NCBI GenBank assembly: GCA_964028335.1
Contig: OZ034806.1
Coordinates: forward strand, 69,998,607-70,062,606
DNA length: 64,000 nt
Direction of reading: 5' to 3'
From: Altica lythri
Taxonomy: Eukaryota; Arthropoda; Insecta; Coleoptera; Chrysomelidae
Shown: positions 13,201 to 21,325 of the stretch, piece after piece
How positions within the stretch are numbered: the first letter of the stretch is position 1
Layout of the letters: each line of letters begins with the position of its first letter
Program-made: the position numbers and the translations under genes
The notes under the pieces: generated by a model
Databases searched by the model: none
What the model was told of the DNA's origin: nothing
Seen by the model: the letters and a program-made list of their open reading frames with translations, nothing else

Positions 13201-16200
13201 CTAGAAGTAAATTCGTACGTAACGGGAGTGAACGTAAACCGGGAAAATTCGGGAAGTGTACGCGAATGGAAACTATGAAGAAAACTAGAAATTCTAGTTA
13301 TGGAGAAGCCAACATTAGGGAAGGAGAAAATAGGTAAGTTATCAAAATTATTTTTCTTTTTGATGTGAAACATCTATAGCGGCACGTAAATCAGATTTCT
13401 GGCGTGGTGACGGTGACGTCATGACGTAAAAAACCTAACGCATCGATAATAATCGATAAGAGATGTACTGATATCTTATATAAAATTGGTGTCATGTTTT
13501 GAGCGACGCGACGGTGGCGCGCCAACAATAGGGGGAAGAAGCTCATCGATTCAAAAATTTGGCGGGACAGGGTATGAATTGTTTCATAAAAACCTAACTC
13601 GATTCCGCCTACTATCTATTCTATATATATAAAAATGATTGTTTGTATAGGCAACATAATATACCTACATATTTTGTTGACCTGTAAAATTGACAGCTAG
13701 TCAATCAAAATAGATTGTTGGTGAATAGTTGTCATATAGTTGTCCGCGTAAAATTTGTGTATTTAGTTTTAAATATGAATAAACAAAGTGTTAATAAGGA
13801 AAGTGATGAAAAAATATGAATAAAAATGAGTGAGTACCTACCTACTCTATATACATTGGGGTGCCCGTATTTTTCCAGATTTGGTTTTGTTCTCCAAACA
13901 CCCATCAAATTTTTAGATTATGACCTAACAAAAATTATCAGACCTTAACCAGCCCTTAATATTCACATTAACCCGTGCCTAAATCATAATACATTTCCCA
14001 TTTAAATACCGTTTAAAAGTTATTCAACGATAAAGTTGTATTCATAGTTAAATTCATCATTTTCCTATTTTTTATTTAGTATCGCTTTTTGTTTGTACTA
14101 AAATTATGAAGTAACTACAATTATATTAATATAGTAACGTACTTCTATATAAATTTTTATAATTCACGTTCACAAAGTTTCTATTTCGACACTAAAAACA
14201 GTATCGAAATAGATTTATTGTAACACTGTTTTTGGTAACTTTTTGTTGTACACAATTGGTTGCACTGCACTGATTGTCAACGAAAGAGTTCAGGTAGTAA
14301 ATCAAAAAGTATGTTGTACTAAATTATTAACTACATTATCAGCGTTATTTGCTAAATTCGGAATATTTTATACAAATTTGACAAACATTCAAATTTAAAA
14401 TCATTAAAACTGACAAGTGTCAAAAGTGTCAAGATTGCCAACATAAATAAATATTTCGAAAAACTCTCATTTTATATATTTTTTATACTTTTAAAAGTTC
14501 ATTATAAAAAATAGTATGTAACACTCGAGTTACAATGACGGTTTGTAGTACTCGTTCTTTGCGAAACTCACCGCTTCGCGGTTCGTTTCACAAACTGAAC
14601 TCGTACTACGAAACCTCTGTCATTGTAACACTTGTATTACAATATACTATTGTGTTTTAATAATTTCCTTTTTTAAGATTATTGAATTTAAGGCAATTAA
14701 ATAAAAAGCTAAACGAAATCACTTTTTAAATTTATTCAATAAATAGTCATCGTTATCTGGAAAAAATCGTAATATTTTATTTTATCATTATGACATATTT
14801 AGTTCCTATCACAATCTGTTCTTTTCTGCATATTACTTTTACACAATAATGTCGATGTTTCACATCTGCCAGGCGTCCCGTGACGGCTCACATTTTTTTT
14901 TCTTTCAGTAGTCCCTAACTGTCCACGTCTAGATTTAAGAATCTCCTTAATGTTTCCCTTCTGTCGTATAATGTCTTTATAGTTTCTTTTAGCTTTTTGG
15001 CGAGTCTTACAAATCTTCTTTAATGCTGTTTTATCACTCAGACCCTTAGAAATATATTTGGAGTCTTCGTTAAAATTTACTTTTTTCTTCAGTCTTTTTG
15101 GAGGTATTTTTAACCTTTTAATCTGCTTCTTGCTAAGTTTTCAACTTCTATATTTGCTTCTTTAACATCTTACTATCTTTCTACTACAAACCGTTTTGTG
15201 AGAATTACTTCTAGAAGCGTTTTTGAGTTCTTCAGTATCTTTCTATCATTCTGTAAGACTTCTAGAAGAGTCTGCAATTTTTTCTTTACTAACATCTTTC
15301 ATCTACTTTTTGACAAATTTTACAAATCTTCTTTAAAGCTTGTTGATTTTCATTTGTTGGTTTTCTTGTCCCAACTTATGTTCGATATTCAAATTGGATG
15401 CGAATTTATAAAAGAGAAATGAGATACTAAAATTTGTTTTCTTTTATTGTTTCAGGTAGGTTCAGAAGGAGCAGGATAGCTTTTTTTTGGTGAGTTTTTT
15501 TGCACAAAAATTATTGCATGTTGGCAAATTCGAAATGAAATTTCGAATTTGATTTTATTTATTTAGCGGATTGTAGCAAAAGTTCGATTCGTGTTTAAGG
15601 TTTATAAAATTGTTAAATAAATATAGTTTCAGCTATAAACAGATTTCACGAGTAGGTATACAAATTTTGCCTATTCTTTCTTATTTCTTGCTACCTTCTG
15701 TGTTTCTATCTATCTCTTAAACATGCTGCCACTATGTCATTCCTAGTTTTCCTAGGTCTACCTCTCGTTCTTTTCTGTATCGATCTTTCTTGCCATACGC
15801 TGTTTGTTTATCTTCTATCCTTCATTCGCAAAACATGTCCAAACCACTTTAGCTTTTTATAAAATCGGTTACAATATTGTTAGTAATATTCCTATTTCTC
15901 AGTCTTTTGGTATCCTTCCTATATTCTATATTTTATTAAATAGGTCTGTTAGTATTTCTGGTCCAAGTTTACTTAGATTTTTAGCCATTTCTGATGTTAT
16001 CTCATCCTCGCTTTATCAAATAGTACCTGGATGACCGAGCTTAGCTCGTGTAATGTCAGTCATCTTACTTTAGCATTTTACTTTAGCAGCACGTGTGGGA
16101 CGAGCAGAAACATGTTTATTTTCTTGACGGTATCCTTGAAATGAGTCTTCACTGTGAGAAGTTGCAATTGATTTTCTTAGTCTAACCTCAAAACAAACAC

Positions 16201-17646
16201 TCATTGACTTCGTGTTACTTAACAACGCCATCTGCTGGAATAGCTTTAGCTGTTGTTGTGTCGTGAAAGCAATTAGTTGCTCACAGTTTAAGAAAATAGT
16301 ATTATTATTCGCCAATACATGTCAGGAAGAGTCATATTTTTCAGTTTTATCGATAAAACACGAATAAAATGACATTTTCTAAAAATGATTCCTAGCTAGA
16401 TCGATTTATCGCTCCGAAACCCCTTATATACTAAATTTCATGAAAATCGTTGGAGCCTATTCCGAAATTCCAAATATATATATACAGTAGACTAGCTGAC
16501 CCGGCGAACTTCGTACCGCCTACTAATGTTTTTTTACCATTTTTCCAAATTTTTACGGTTTTGTAAATAATCGATTAGATATGTCATATATTAACTGCGC
16601 CACCTTATGGTGGCGTCATAGTACTTAATTACGCAAGAATTGCTAATGTAAATTTATACTATCTCAACTGCGCCACCTTACGGTGGCGTCTTAGTAAGGA
16701 TCACTCTTTTAAATATATGAAATAGCTGTACCCGGTGCGCGTTGCTACGCCAACAACTAAAATAAATTTAAGAAAAATAAGAGATGAAGAGATAGAGAAG
16801 GAAAGAAAGTTTATAGTTTTGTTTCACTTATCGCACCAAAAATATATTTTTCGAACTTATATTTATATGAAATCGTATAGATATCTATTAATCAATATTG
16901 AATTTGATACATGGAAGCTTTATTTAATTAAGTAACCAAGTTTCCGAACAAACGATGCTCTTTCAATTATATAGTCTATGGCTGTGAATGACATTGACAT
17001 TCGTTACGCGCGTTTTTTAAAATATGCAAAATTAAATGTCTATTTTTCAATATTTCTGAGAGATTTTCTTAATATTTTCTTCCGTAAGAACCTTTTCCTA
17101 ATAATAACAAATACAACACAAAAAGAATTACAAAAATCGGTCCAGCCATTCACGCGTGATGCCATGACCAAGGAAAACGGGTTTCATTTTTATATATATA
17201 GATATAGTACCCTTTTATATTTCATTTTGTTCTTCTAAGTCTTCTATTTCTATAAGTTATTCTACTTCTGGTTTATTTGTGTTTAATATAGTTTTTTCCA
17301 TCTATTCATTATATCTGAGTTCTCTGTCAATAATGTGTCATTCTCAGATTTTATATTGTTAATAGTTCTATTTTGTCTTCCAGTTCTTAAAGTATAAAAT
17401 AGTATTTGGTTTCCTTTGCAGTCATTTTCAATCTTTGTCCCAAAATCCTCCCCATTGTTGTTTGGCCTTCTTTATTAAATCTTTAACTTTTATTCTTTGC
17501 TCTTTATATTTGCCATAATTTTTTATGTTTTAGTAGATTTATATCTACTATTCAGCTGGTTCGCAGGTCACGACTTCGGGAAAATTTCACTACAGTTTTT
17601 CGTTTTGGGCCCCCCTGACCTCAAAAACACCTTCCGTTTAAAAGTT

Positions 17647-17705
<59 letters not shown>

Positions 17706-18821
17706 AGTTCCGATATAACGAAATCTGTGGACACGATAGCGGTCGCATTTCTCAACGGATCGAAATGAAATTTGGTACAAAAATCAATCGGCCAAAAATC
17801 TCGGTCGAGTTCGTTAATGGGCCAAATCGGTAAGGCCGTTTGGGCGTGACATTAAATTAAAATGGAAAAAAATTCGTAACTTTTTTATTACACCCTGTAC
17901 AAAAAAATGTTAGAGGACTTTTTTGTTTGTCTTAAAGAGACCTACAACTTTTATCTAAAACATTTTTTTCTAAAACGTATACTTTTAATATATTCAATTA
18001 ATATAAATCTACTAATGCGCCTGGCTTACCAAGGGCCATTTTTTTGTTTCTGAAATATGATTTCCATTTTTGTTTCTTTAGTTTTATTTCTGATTTTATT
18101 TCATTAATCCACTATACCCTATTTCAAAAGAGTATAGAGCAATAAATCACGAAGTGTCATAAAATTTGGCTGAATTTCGGTGTCGTCCATGGGCCTAGGC
18201 AAATCGTAGGATTATTAAACTTAATAGGTAATTATAACTTGTTTGATTTTTCGTTTTTACTTTTTTGTTTTGATCATTGTTTCTTTTAATACTTTCTATA
18301 GTTCTTTTATCGTTATATCGATACATTTTAGTTAATTATTTATTTAAAAACTTTTGCTACAATTCTGTCGTCTACAAACGGTAGATGATGAAGAGCTCCA
18401 GAGATAAGAGAAAGAAGAAAAAAGTTTATTATCCATAGAATAAACAATTTACCAGATCATTAACAATAACATTTGAACATAAACAAAATAAAATATAAAA
18501 AACATTACAGTAAAACAAATTGAAAAGTGAGCCAACAAGAATAACAAGACTTCTTAAAGTACGGATCTAATTAGGTAAATTTCTAATTGTCGTTGAGAGT
18601 TTAGATCTGTTTTATAGTAAGTTCCAAACAAAGTTGGTTTTTAAAATATTTTTCTATGTATTTGTAACGTACTCTTCCTTTTCTCATCATTAAATTATCT
18701 TGTGGGAGGTATATAAAAATTAAATCATCTATTAATCAAAATTTAAATATTTGATTAATTTTTTTTAATAATAATTAAGAATATAAAAATATACATACTT
18801 GTGAAATCTATTTGTTGTCAT
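999..18821 (-). CDS. Sans: Sans / USH1G: ankyrin-repeat and SAM-domain scaffold protein
   Basis: Seven coding exons join in frame to 465 codons plus stop: 18799-18821, 5523-5666, 3968-4247, 3636-3917, 2657-2964, 2480-2589 and 999-1249. All junctions are GT-AG and all split codons match. Human USH1G has 461 residues, so the length fits. Ankyrin repeats cover about residues 4-130 (motifs NTALHLAAAQGH and GRTPQELAG). A basic helical stretch follows, then the family signatures KKLERRK, DEFKVSG and FIRPGMG. A SAM domain occupies about residues 393-455. The C-terminus is DTML, a class I PDZ ligand. In vertebrates SANS binds myosin VIIa and harmonin and acts in the Usher 1 complex at actin-based protrusions; insect function is inferred. 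Introns 2-5 and intron 1 carry repeats and transposon relics but leave the splice sites intact. Confidence 0.95.
1370..2057. repeat. interspersed element with terminal hairpin and palindrome (variant 1)
   Basis: The left end is an A-run, then GTGAG, a hairpin (GGCTGTG at 1386-1392 pairing with CACAGCC at 1401-1407), then the palindrome ACGTGAAACGT at 1418-1428. The right end is GACGTTTCACGTC at 2039-2051 followed by AAAAAC. The middle is unusually CpG-rich (about 1470-1650 and 1790-1900). The same end architecture with other sequence is seen at 10032-14893 and 37898-38461. It lies in Sans intron 6. The open frames inside look spurious. Confidence 0.6.
2090..2174. repeat. Helitron-like repeat fragment
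   Basis: Begins 'gctagatcgatttttt' and contains 'aaatcgttagagccg' before a TATATA stretch. The same repeat is at 16393-16490. A Helitron-like origin is inferred from the CTAG-style end only. Confidence 0.35.
2175..2395. repeat. single arm of a palindromic MITE
   Basis: About 200 bp matching either arm of the fold-back at 26818-27189, including 'gacagacaattgggcc'. It lies in Sans intron 6, between exons 6 and 7. Confidence 0.65.
2480..2589 (-). CDS. Sans: Sans exon 6
   Basis: 110 nt, residues 346-383. Acceptor GATTACAG, donor ATCAG|GTAAAT. Codes a Gly/Ser-rich linker ending TDDELS before the SAM domain. Confidence 0.92.
2657..2964 (-). CDS. Sans: Sans exon 5 (central region)
   Basis: 308 nt, residues 244-346. 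Starts VSGMEDGKLTV after acceptor TTGCATAG and ends at donor ATCAG|GTATAT. The motif IFIRPGMGSIVIR matches the conserved 'TRPGLG' block of vertebrate SANS. Confidence 0.94.
3014..3608 (+). mobile_element. mariner/IS630-family remnant with inverted ends
   Basis: Ends GGTGGGGATAGGAAC (3016-3030) and GTTCCTATGCCCCACC (3591-3606) are inverted repeats differing by one base. Between about 3048 and 3360 the plus strand reads as a decayed transposase C-terminus, with RFGDI, WPPRSPELS and an in-frame stop where 'FFLWGY' is usual. The element sits whole in Sans intron 4, which runs 2965-3635. Confidence 0.75.
3636..3917 (-). CDS. Sans: Sans exon 4 (basic helical region)
   Basis: 282 nt, residues 150-243. 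Acceptor TTTTTCAG, donor after AAA before GTAAAC. Rich in Lys and Arg (TRRMAKQEQT, KKLERRKNKD), as in the equivalent part of vertebrate SANS, and ends DDEFK. Confidence 0.94.
3968..4247 (-). CDS. Sans: Sans exon 3 (ankyrin repeats 3-4)
   Basis: 280 nt, residues 56-149. Codes GDPDKADLFGNTALHLAAA, then FLVNFGANIYATDIDG, and the helix with KKAKTLQDKAKQEAKKRVD. Donor GTTGAT|GTAAGT. Confidence 0.95.
4435..4945. repeat. four-copy 140-bp tandem repeat in Sans intron 2
   Basis: Copies begin at 4435, 4576, 4716 and 4856, a spacing of 140-141 bp; the last is partial. Each carries 'gaatttaccgaaaactcca' or a near variant and 'atattcgttttcagcgag' or a near variant. The short open frames that cross it are by-products. 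The remainder of this intron (4948-5522) is AT-rich with nothing recognised. Confidence 0.85.
5523..5666 (-). CDS. Sans: Sans exon 2 (ankyrin repeats 1-2)
   Basis: 144 nt, residues 8-56. Codes AAKDGLIEVLKETTKRD and MTPTLYAAFYGNLDAL. Acceptor TTTTTTACAG, donor AGAGG|GTAAGG. It begins with one base that completes the Lys-8 codon from exon 1. Confidence 0.95.
5724..6240 (+). mobile_element. Tc1-like transposase relic
   Basis: About 6040-6200 reads HPPRSPNLKPVEHVWDILGR, the conserved Tc1 block holding the last catalytic acidic residue, then a stop and frame loss. The N-terminal two thirds are gone. It lies in Sans intron 1. Confidence 0.7.
6285..6690 (-). pseudogene. RTE-like LINE reverse transcriptase fragment
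   Basis: Minus-strand reading gives a palm segment: FIDYKKAFDS-like start, then FKRLNWEGKGIRIDG and FVDDVVLISE. The catalytic box is FVDD, where FADD is usual. It is cut off on the left by a stop. It probably belongs to the same broad family as the relics at 15.7, 17.2, 33-34 and 58.7 kb. Confidence 0.75.
6761..8869 (-). mobile_element. LOA-like non-LTR retrotransposon, 5'-truncated (copy 1)
   Basis: The 3' end is an oligo-T run on the plus strand at about 6761-6774, so the element is read from the minus strand. It is truncated inside the reverse transcriptase at about 8869. It keeps the RT palm, RNase H and a C-terminal Cys-rich domain. Copy 2 at 21326-22905 is nearly identical where they overlap, so this is a recent insertion into Sans intron 1. 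Confidence 0.88.
6839..8838 (-). pseudogene. LOA-like ORF2 (RT, RNase H, C-terminal CCHC)
   Basis: The RT part (8386-8838) carries FLDIEGAFDNTS, PQGGVLSPNLWNLVVDD and YADD. A small frameshift near 8407-8430 and one stop near 8100 separate it from the 412-codon part (6839-8077). That part holds RNase H (TWYTDGSKKPTGTGAGIYG, INSDSRAA, WVPGHKGIAGNEGADKWA) and a CRKCGEEEETAFH zinc motif. The N-terminal endonuclease is missing by truncation. RNase H in a LINE of this RT type points to the LOA branch of the I group; that clade call is from memory of motifs. Confidence 0.85.
8870..9390. other. AT-rich stretch, nothing recognised
   Basis: Intronic sequence of Sans with no coding or repeat signal that I can see. 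Confidence 0.5.
9391..9660 (-). pseudogene. non-LTR element C-terminal fragment
   Basis: The minus strand reads RQNLRTAVGILTGHCQLGQY, then LLCKSCEKEEETVEHIL. This is the domain after RNase H in Jockey/I-type elements. It is a family distinct from the LOA copies. Confidence 0.7.
9540..9900. repeat. direct repeat, copy 1 (partner 11340-11720)
   Basis: About 350 bp shared with 11340-11720 at high identity. It includes the hairpin motif GCGCCACC-TTAC-GGTGGC (near 9671) and 'gacgctctcccgaatcgaat'. The left part overlaps the LINE fragment. Confidence 0.75.
11340..11720. repeat. direct repeat, copy 2 (partner 9540-9900)
   Basis: Starts within a few bases of the inner end of the left arm of the fold-back and repeats the 9540-9900 sequence, including the hairpin (here TTGC-GCTGGC). 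The rest of the loop, 11721-12589, is AT-rich without a recognised feature. Confidence 0.72.
12590..13258. repeat. three diverged tandem copies of a 200-230-bp unit
   Basis: Copies start near 12590, 12788 and 13013. Each runs from 'actcgatatttatatg' or a variant to 'ccgggaaaattcggg' or a variant. The last is interrupted by about 70 bp of AT-rich DNA. They fill the loop of the fold-back. Confidence 0.7.
14153..14651. mobile_element. palindromic insertion in the right arm
   Basis: This segment is missing from the matching place in the left arm (about 10528), so it is a later insertion. Its right part (14515-14645) is a long palindrome with arms 'gagttacaatgac' and 'gtcattgtaac' and the centre CCGCTTCGCGG. 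Confidence 0.7.
14905..15150 (-). other. coding-like lysine-rich segment, unassigned
   Basis: The minus strand reads through about 70 codons of basic sequence (for example LKKKVNFNEDSKYISKGLSD and RQKAKRNYKDIIRQKGN). A frameshift near 15140 and a related shorter block with KKICKICQK lie further upstream, near 15330. I do not recognise a family. It could be the remains of a transposon gene next to the fold-back end; it is not supported as a host exon. Confidence 0.25.
15700..16030 (-). pseudogene. LINE 3' end fragment
   Basis: On the minus strand the tail reads WFGHVLRM-like, then RRGRPRKTRNDIVAACLR near 15720-15850. This is the block just after the RT in RTE- and CR1-like elements. Confidence 0.6.
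16374..16490. repeat. Helitron-like repeat fragment
   Basis: 'gctagatcgatttatcgc' through 'gaaaatcgttggagcc' to a TATATA tail; related to 2090-2174. The preceding 16040-16373 holds only short open frames I cannot assign. Confidence 0.4.
16492..16721 (-). mobile_element. non-autonomous Helitron 3' end with paired hairpins
   Basis: Read on the minus strand it ends in a CGAAGTTCG hairpin, GGGTCAG and CTAG next to a T (16491-16495), the classic Helitron 3' end. Two copies of GCGCCACC-TTAY-GGTGGCG lie at about 16597 and 16668. The 5' end was not found; a second Helitron starts just beyond. Confidence 0.6.
16723..17202 (-). mobile_element. non-autonomous Helitron
   Basis: On the minus strand the 5' end TCTATATATATAAAAATG is preceded by A, and the 3' end is CGGGTACAGCTA followed by T. 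The length is about 480 bp. The last base of the expected CTAG is T here. The internal 'cggtccagccattcacgcg' block is typical of arthropod Helitron leaders. Confidence 0.7.
17230..18130 (-). pseudogene. RTE-like LINE fragment, split by an insertion
   Basis: The minus strand reads a Trp/Lys-rich segment on both sides of the 17551-18006 insert: KKWPLVSQ-type residues near 18050 and KVKDLIKKAKQQQWGGFWDK near 17470. This is the region between endonuclease and RT in RTE/BovB-type elements. Confidence 0.6.
17551..18006. mobile_element. 456-bp insertion with an 8-bp flanking direct repeat
   Basis: It interrupts the LINE fragment and is flanked by ATCTACTA at 17543-17550 and 18007-18014. The inside has a (TA/TATG)n run at about 17645-17705 and 'gatcgaaatgaaatttggt'. 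No clear terminal inverted repeats, so the class is open. Confidence 0.55.
18799..18821 (-). CDS. Sans: Sans exon 1 (start codon, 7 2/3 codons)
   Basis: 23 coding nt: ATG at 18819-18821, seven codons reading MTTNRFH, then AA before donor GTATGT. The AA joins the leading A of exon 2 to make Lys-8, giving RFHKAAKDG. This matches the N-terminus of the SANS family (RFH[RK]AA[RK]DG) exactly where expected. The first intron is 13.1 kb. Confidence 0.9.
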
Positions 18822-19263
18822 CTTGTTAAATTAAAAAAATAACTTCACTATGAGTTTCAAACCAATAAAAGTGAGTCTAGAACCGCAACATACATTGATT
18901 TTTAATTGTAATCGCTATTGTATCCAATAAAACTGATACGAAATGAGATTTCAATGCACAAATACAATAAAAAAGGTTATTTAACGTAACGGTAACATAT
19001 TCACTGATACGAGTTACGAGGCTAATTCACTTGACTGCTATCAGCCACCTGGACAGGTGAAACTTTTCGATTATTTCCCATGTTGCCAATGTTTTACACC
19101 TGAAAGATTATATCCAATAATGTATTCTATACTATAAGGAAAAATTATGTCAGTCTTATTTTTCTTTTTTTAATTTTCGGGCATCTAGAACTGGTGAAGG
19201 TAGAACCGTTTTATTTCTCTTTAACCATCGAAAGATTGGAAATCTATTCAAATTTTGTCTTAA
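18822..19263. promoter_or_regulatory. Sans 5' flank
   Basis: AT-rich DNA upstream of the Sans start codon, bounded by a Helitron at 19264. The 5' UTR and promoter should lie here, but I see no motif that I could defend. Confidence 0.3.
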
Positions 19264-19382
19264 TCTATACTTATAATAAATCTGTAGAGAGGTCAATTCT
19301 GTACATAAAATATATTTCCAAAATAACTATCAGGGGGTGATTAGGGATCGATACTGATGCCAAAAATGCAATCAGTAAAATT

Positions 19383-19431
<49 letters not shown>

Positions 19432-19961
19432 ATAACCGCTATAGAAACAAAAACTACTCGACAGATTTTAACGAAACTTGGTACAATTATTTTTCATACT
19501 CCTGTGCTGGTTATAGTATACTTTTCATCACGCTACAATCAATAGAAGCAGAGCAGTGGAGGGAAATGTTGGGAAAACGGGAGAAGTTACTCAATTTTTT
19601 AAGCTTCTGTCTTGTGTGCAACCTTAATGGTTAAAAATATAAAGAAGTCATCTTATTTTTATAATTTGGAGGTCAACTGTGAACGGATTTTACAAAATTC
19701 CACCCACATGGGGGGTTACGGGGGCGTGAAAAAAAAAATTTATAAGTCCTACAGGTTTAAACCTTTGCAAAATAGTTATTTATATAATTTTGAGGTCAAT
19801 TGTGAACGGATTTTAGAAAATTCCACCCACAAGGGGGCATGCGGGGGCGTGAAAAATAATGTATACACATACATATACATATACCTCTTTAATGAGGTCG
19901 GGGGAAATTTTTTTATATAACAATCAACACGCCAAGCGAACGACGTCGCGGGTACAGCTAG
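19264..19961 (+). mobile_element. non-autonomous Helitron with (GTCT)n tract
   Basis: The 5' end TCTATACTTATAATAAATC is preceded by A; the 3' end is GGGTACAGCTAG followed by T; so it is inserted between A and T as Helitrons are. The hairpin CGACGTCG lies just before the 3' end. A (GTCT)n microsatellite of about 12 units lies at 19384-19431. Two internal blocks of about 125 bp (near 19655-19730 and 19780-19850) are direct repeats of each other. Confidence 0.85.
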
Positions 19962-20129
19962 TTAAATATACATAATTATAGGCGCTTGCCAATGTAACTT
20001 TAAAAAAAGTAATATTTGTGTACTTCTAACATAAGAAATTACATTATACCAAACATGAACTTTTTAGGTCCTTTTTTTACCCAAAAGACGATACTTTCAG
20101 TTTTGATTTTATGCATAATATTTATACTC

Positions 20130-21042
20130 CACCTAAATACTATTAATTGTTGCAAGAGGCATATGGGGACAATTCTCTATCTCGTGTGCGTCTTTTTGAG
20201 TGGCACAAGCGCTTCAGTGAAGGCCGAGAGAGCACTGAAGATGACAAGCGTCCAGGTCGCACTGTCAACTGTCAAATGAGCATCTGGATGATTGCCAAGG
20301 TTGTAAAGGCCAATAAGGAAACGGTTAGAAAAAAAATTACCCGAGAAATTAAACATAACAATAGTCTGTGCAAAGTTGGTGCCCAAAATCTTAAATCCTG
20401 ACCAAAAGCTCCTTCGTCAACAGGTCTGCTCAGATTTTCTTGAAAAGTTCAAAGAAGATCCCGGGCTGTTGAAAAGCATTATTACTTGCGTCGAAACGTG
20501 GATTTTTCAATACGATATTGAAACAAAGCGGCAATCGCTGCATTGGAAGAAGCCCTAATCGCCCAGAAATCAAAATTCAAGGCAATGTTGCTCGTTTATT
20601 TCAACCTTAACGGTATCGTGTTGACTGAATGGGTTCCAGAGAGTCAGACTATCAACCAGACTTACTATTTTTCAGTTTTGGCAACATTGCGGGAACGCGT
20701 TCGTAATAAACGACCTGAGTTATGGAAGAACAACTCGTGGATTTTGCACCAGGACAACGCACCTGCACATAAGCAGTATTTCGCCAATAAACGCACTCCA
20801 ATGCTCAAATACGCGCCATATTCACCAAATTTGGCACCGTGCGACATAAAATCTGATTTGAGTCGATGGAAGCGATAAAACAAAAAACGGCAGAGCTCCA
20901 AAAAGCCTTTTCCAAAGAAGACTTCCAGCAGTGCTTTGATCAATGGAAAAATCGCATGGCATGGGGAAAAAGAAGAGCCTTCGAATGTAGAATAATAAAA
21001 CCCTTTTTCGTAACCAATCTCGTTATTTAATAGCCAGACCTC
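20130..21042 (+). mobile_element. mariner-like element, decayed (copy 1)
   Basis: The transposase relic starts with the HTH region (LQEAYGDNSLSRVRLFEWHK, then SEGRESTEDD) and continues in shifted frames to WILHQDNAPAHKQY and YSPNLAPCD, the catalytic core and last Asp. It has several frameshifts and stops. The right terminus 'ctcgttatttaatagccag' matches the end of copy 2 at 28.7 kb. I could not place the left terminus. Confidence 0.82.
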
Positions 21043-21325
21043 GTAGTAATATTTTTTTTTTAATATAAATTTCAAAATGAAACTCTATCTAAATATGTTC
21101 AAAAAAATCTTAATCCAATTAAGGAAAATCATTGGATATTTTTTTAAATTTATGTGACAACACTGTTAAAACTTCTTAAATTACTTAAGTCGTTCAGAGT
21201 CATCTATATTCTAATATATATACTATAATGTTACTCAAACAGAAACCAGTAATGTTTAATATATAACATTTTCCTAAAAATTTCTCTATTATTTAAGTGA
21301 TGTCGATAGTAATAGAAACGCGTAC

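Larger units (their letters stand above)
10032..14893. repeat. 4.9-kb fold-back: two inverted copies of a hairpin-palindrome element
   Basis: The outer ends at 10032-10077 and 14850-14893 are perfect inverted repeats (GTGAGCCGTCACGGGACGCC outermost). The inner ends are GATGTTTCACATC (11316-11328) and GATGTGAAACATC (13362-13374). Arms of about 1.3 kb (10032-11333) and 1.5 kb (13357-14893) pair over most of their length. The right arm carries an extra 0.5 kb insertion (14153-14651). The outermost 350 bp inside the termini differ between arms, so two insertions of one family are as likely as a single fold-back transposon. No transposase was seen. Confidence 0.8.

Noticed and set aside
14905..15420. 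Lysine-rich minus-strand reading as a host exon
   Set aside because: Frames break twice within 500 bp, no splice sites join it to anything, and it abuts a repeat terminus; kept only as an unassigned coding-like segment.
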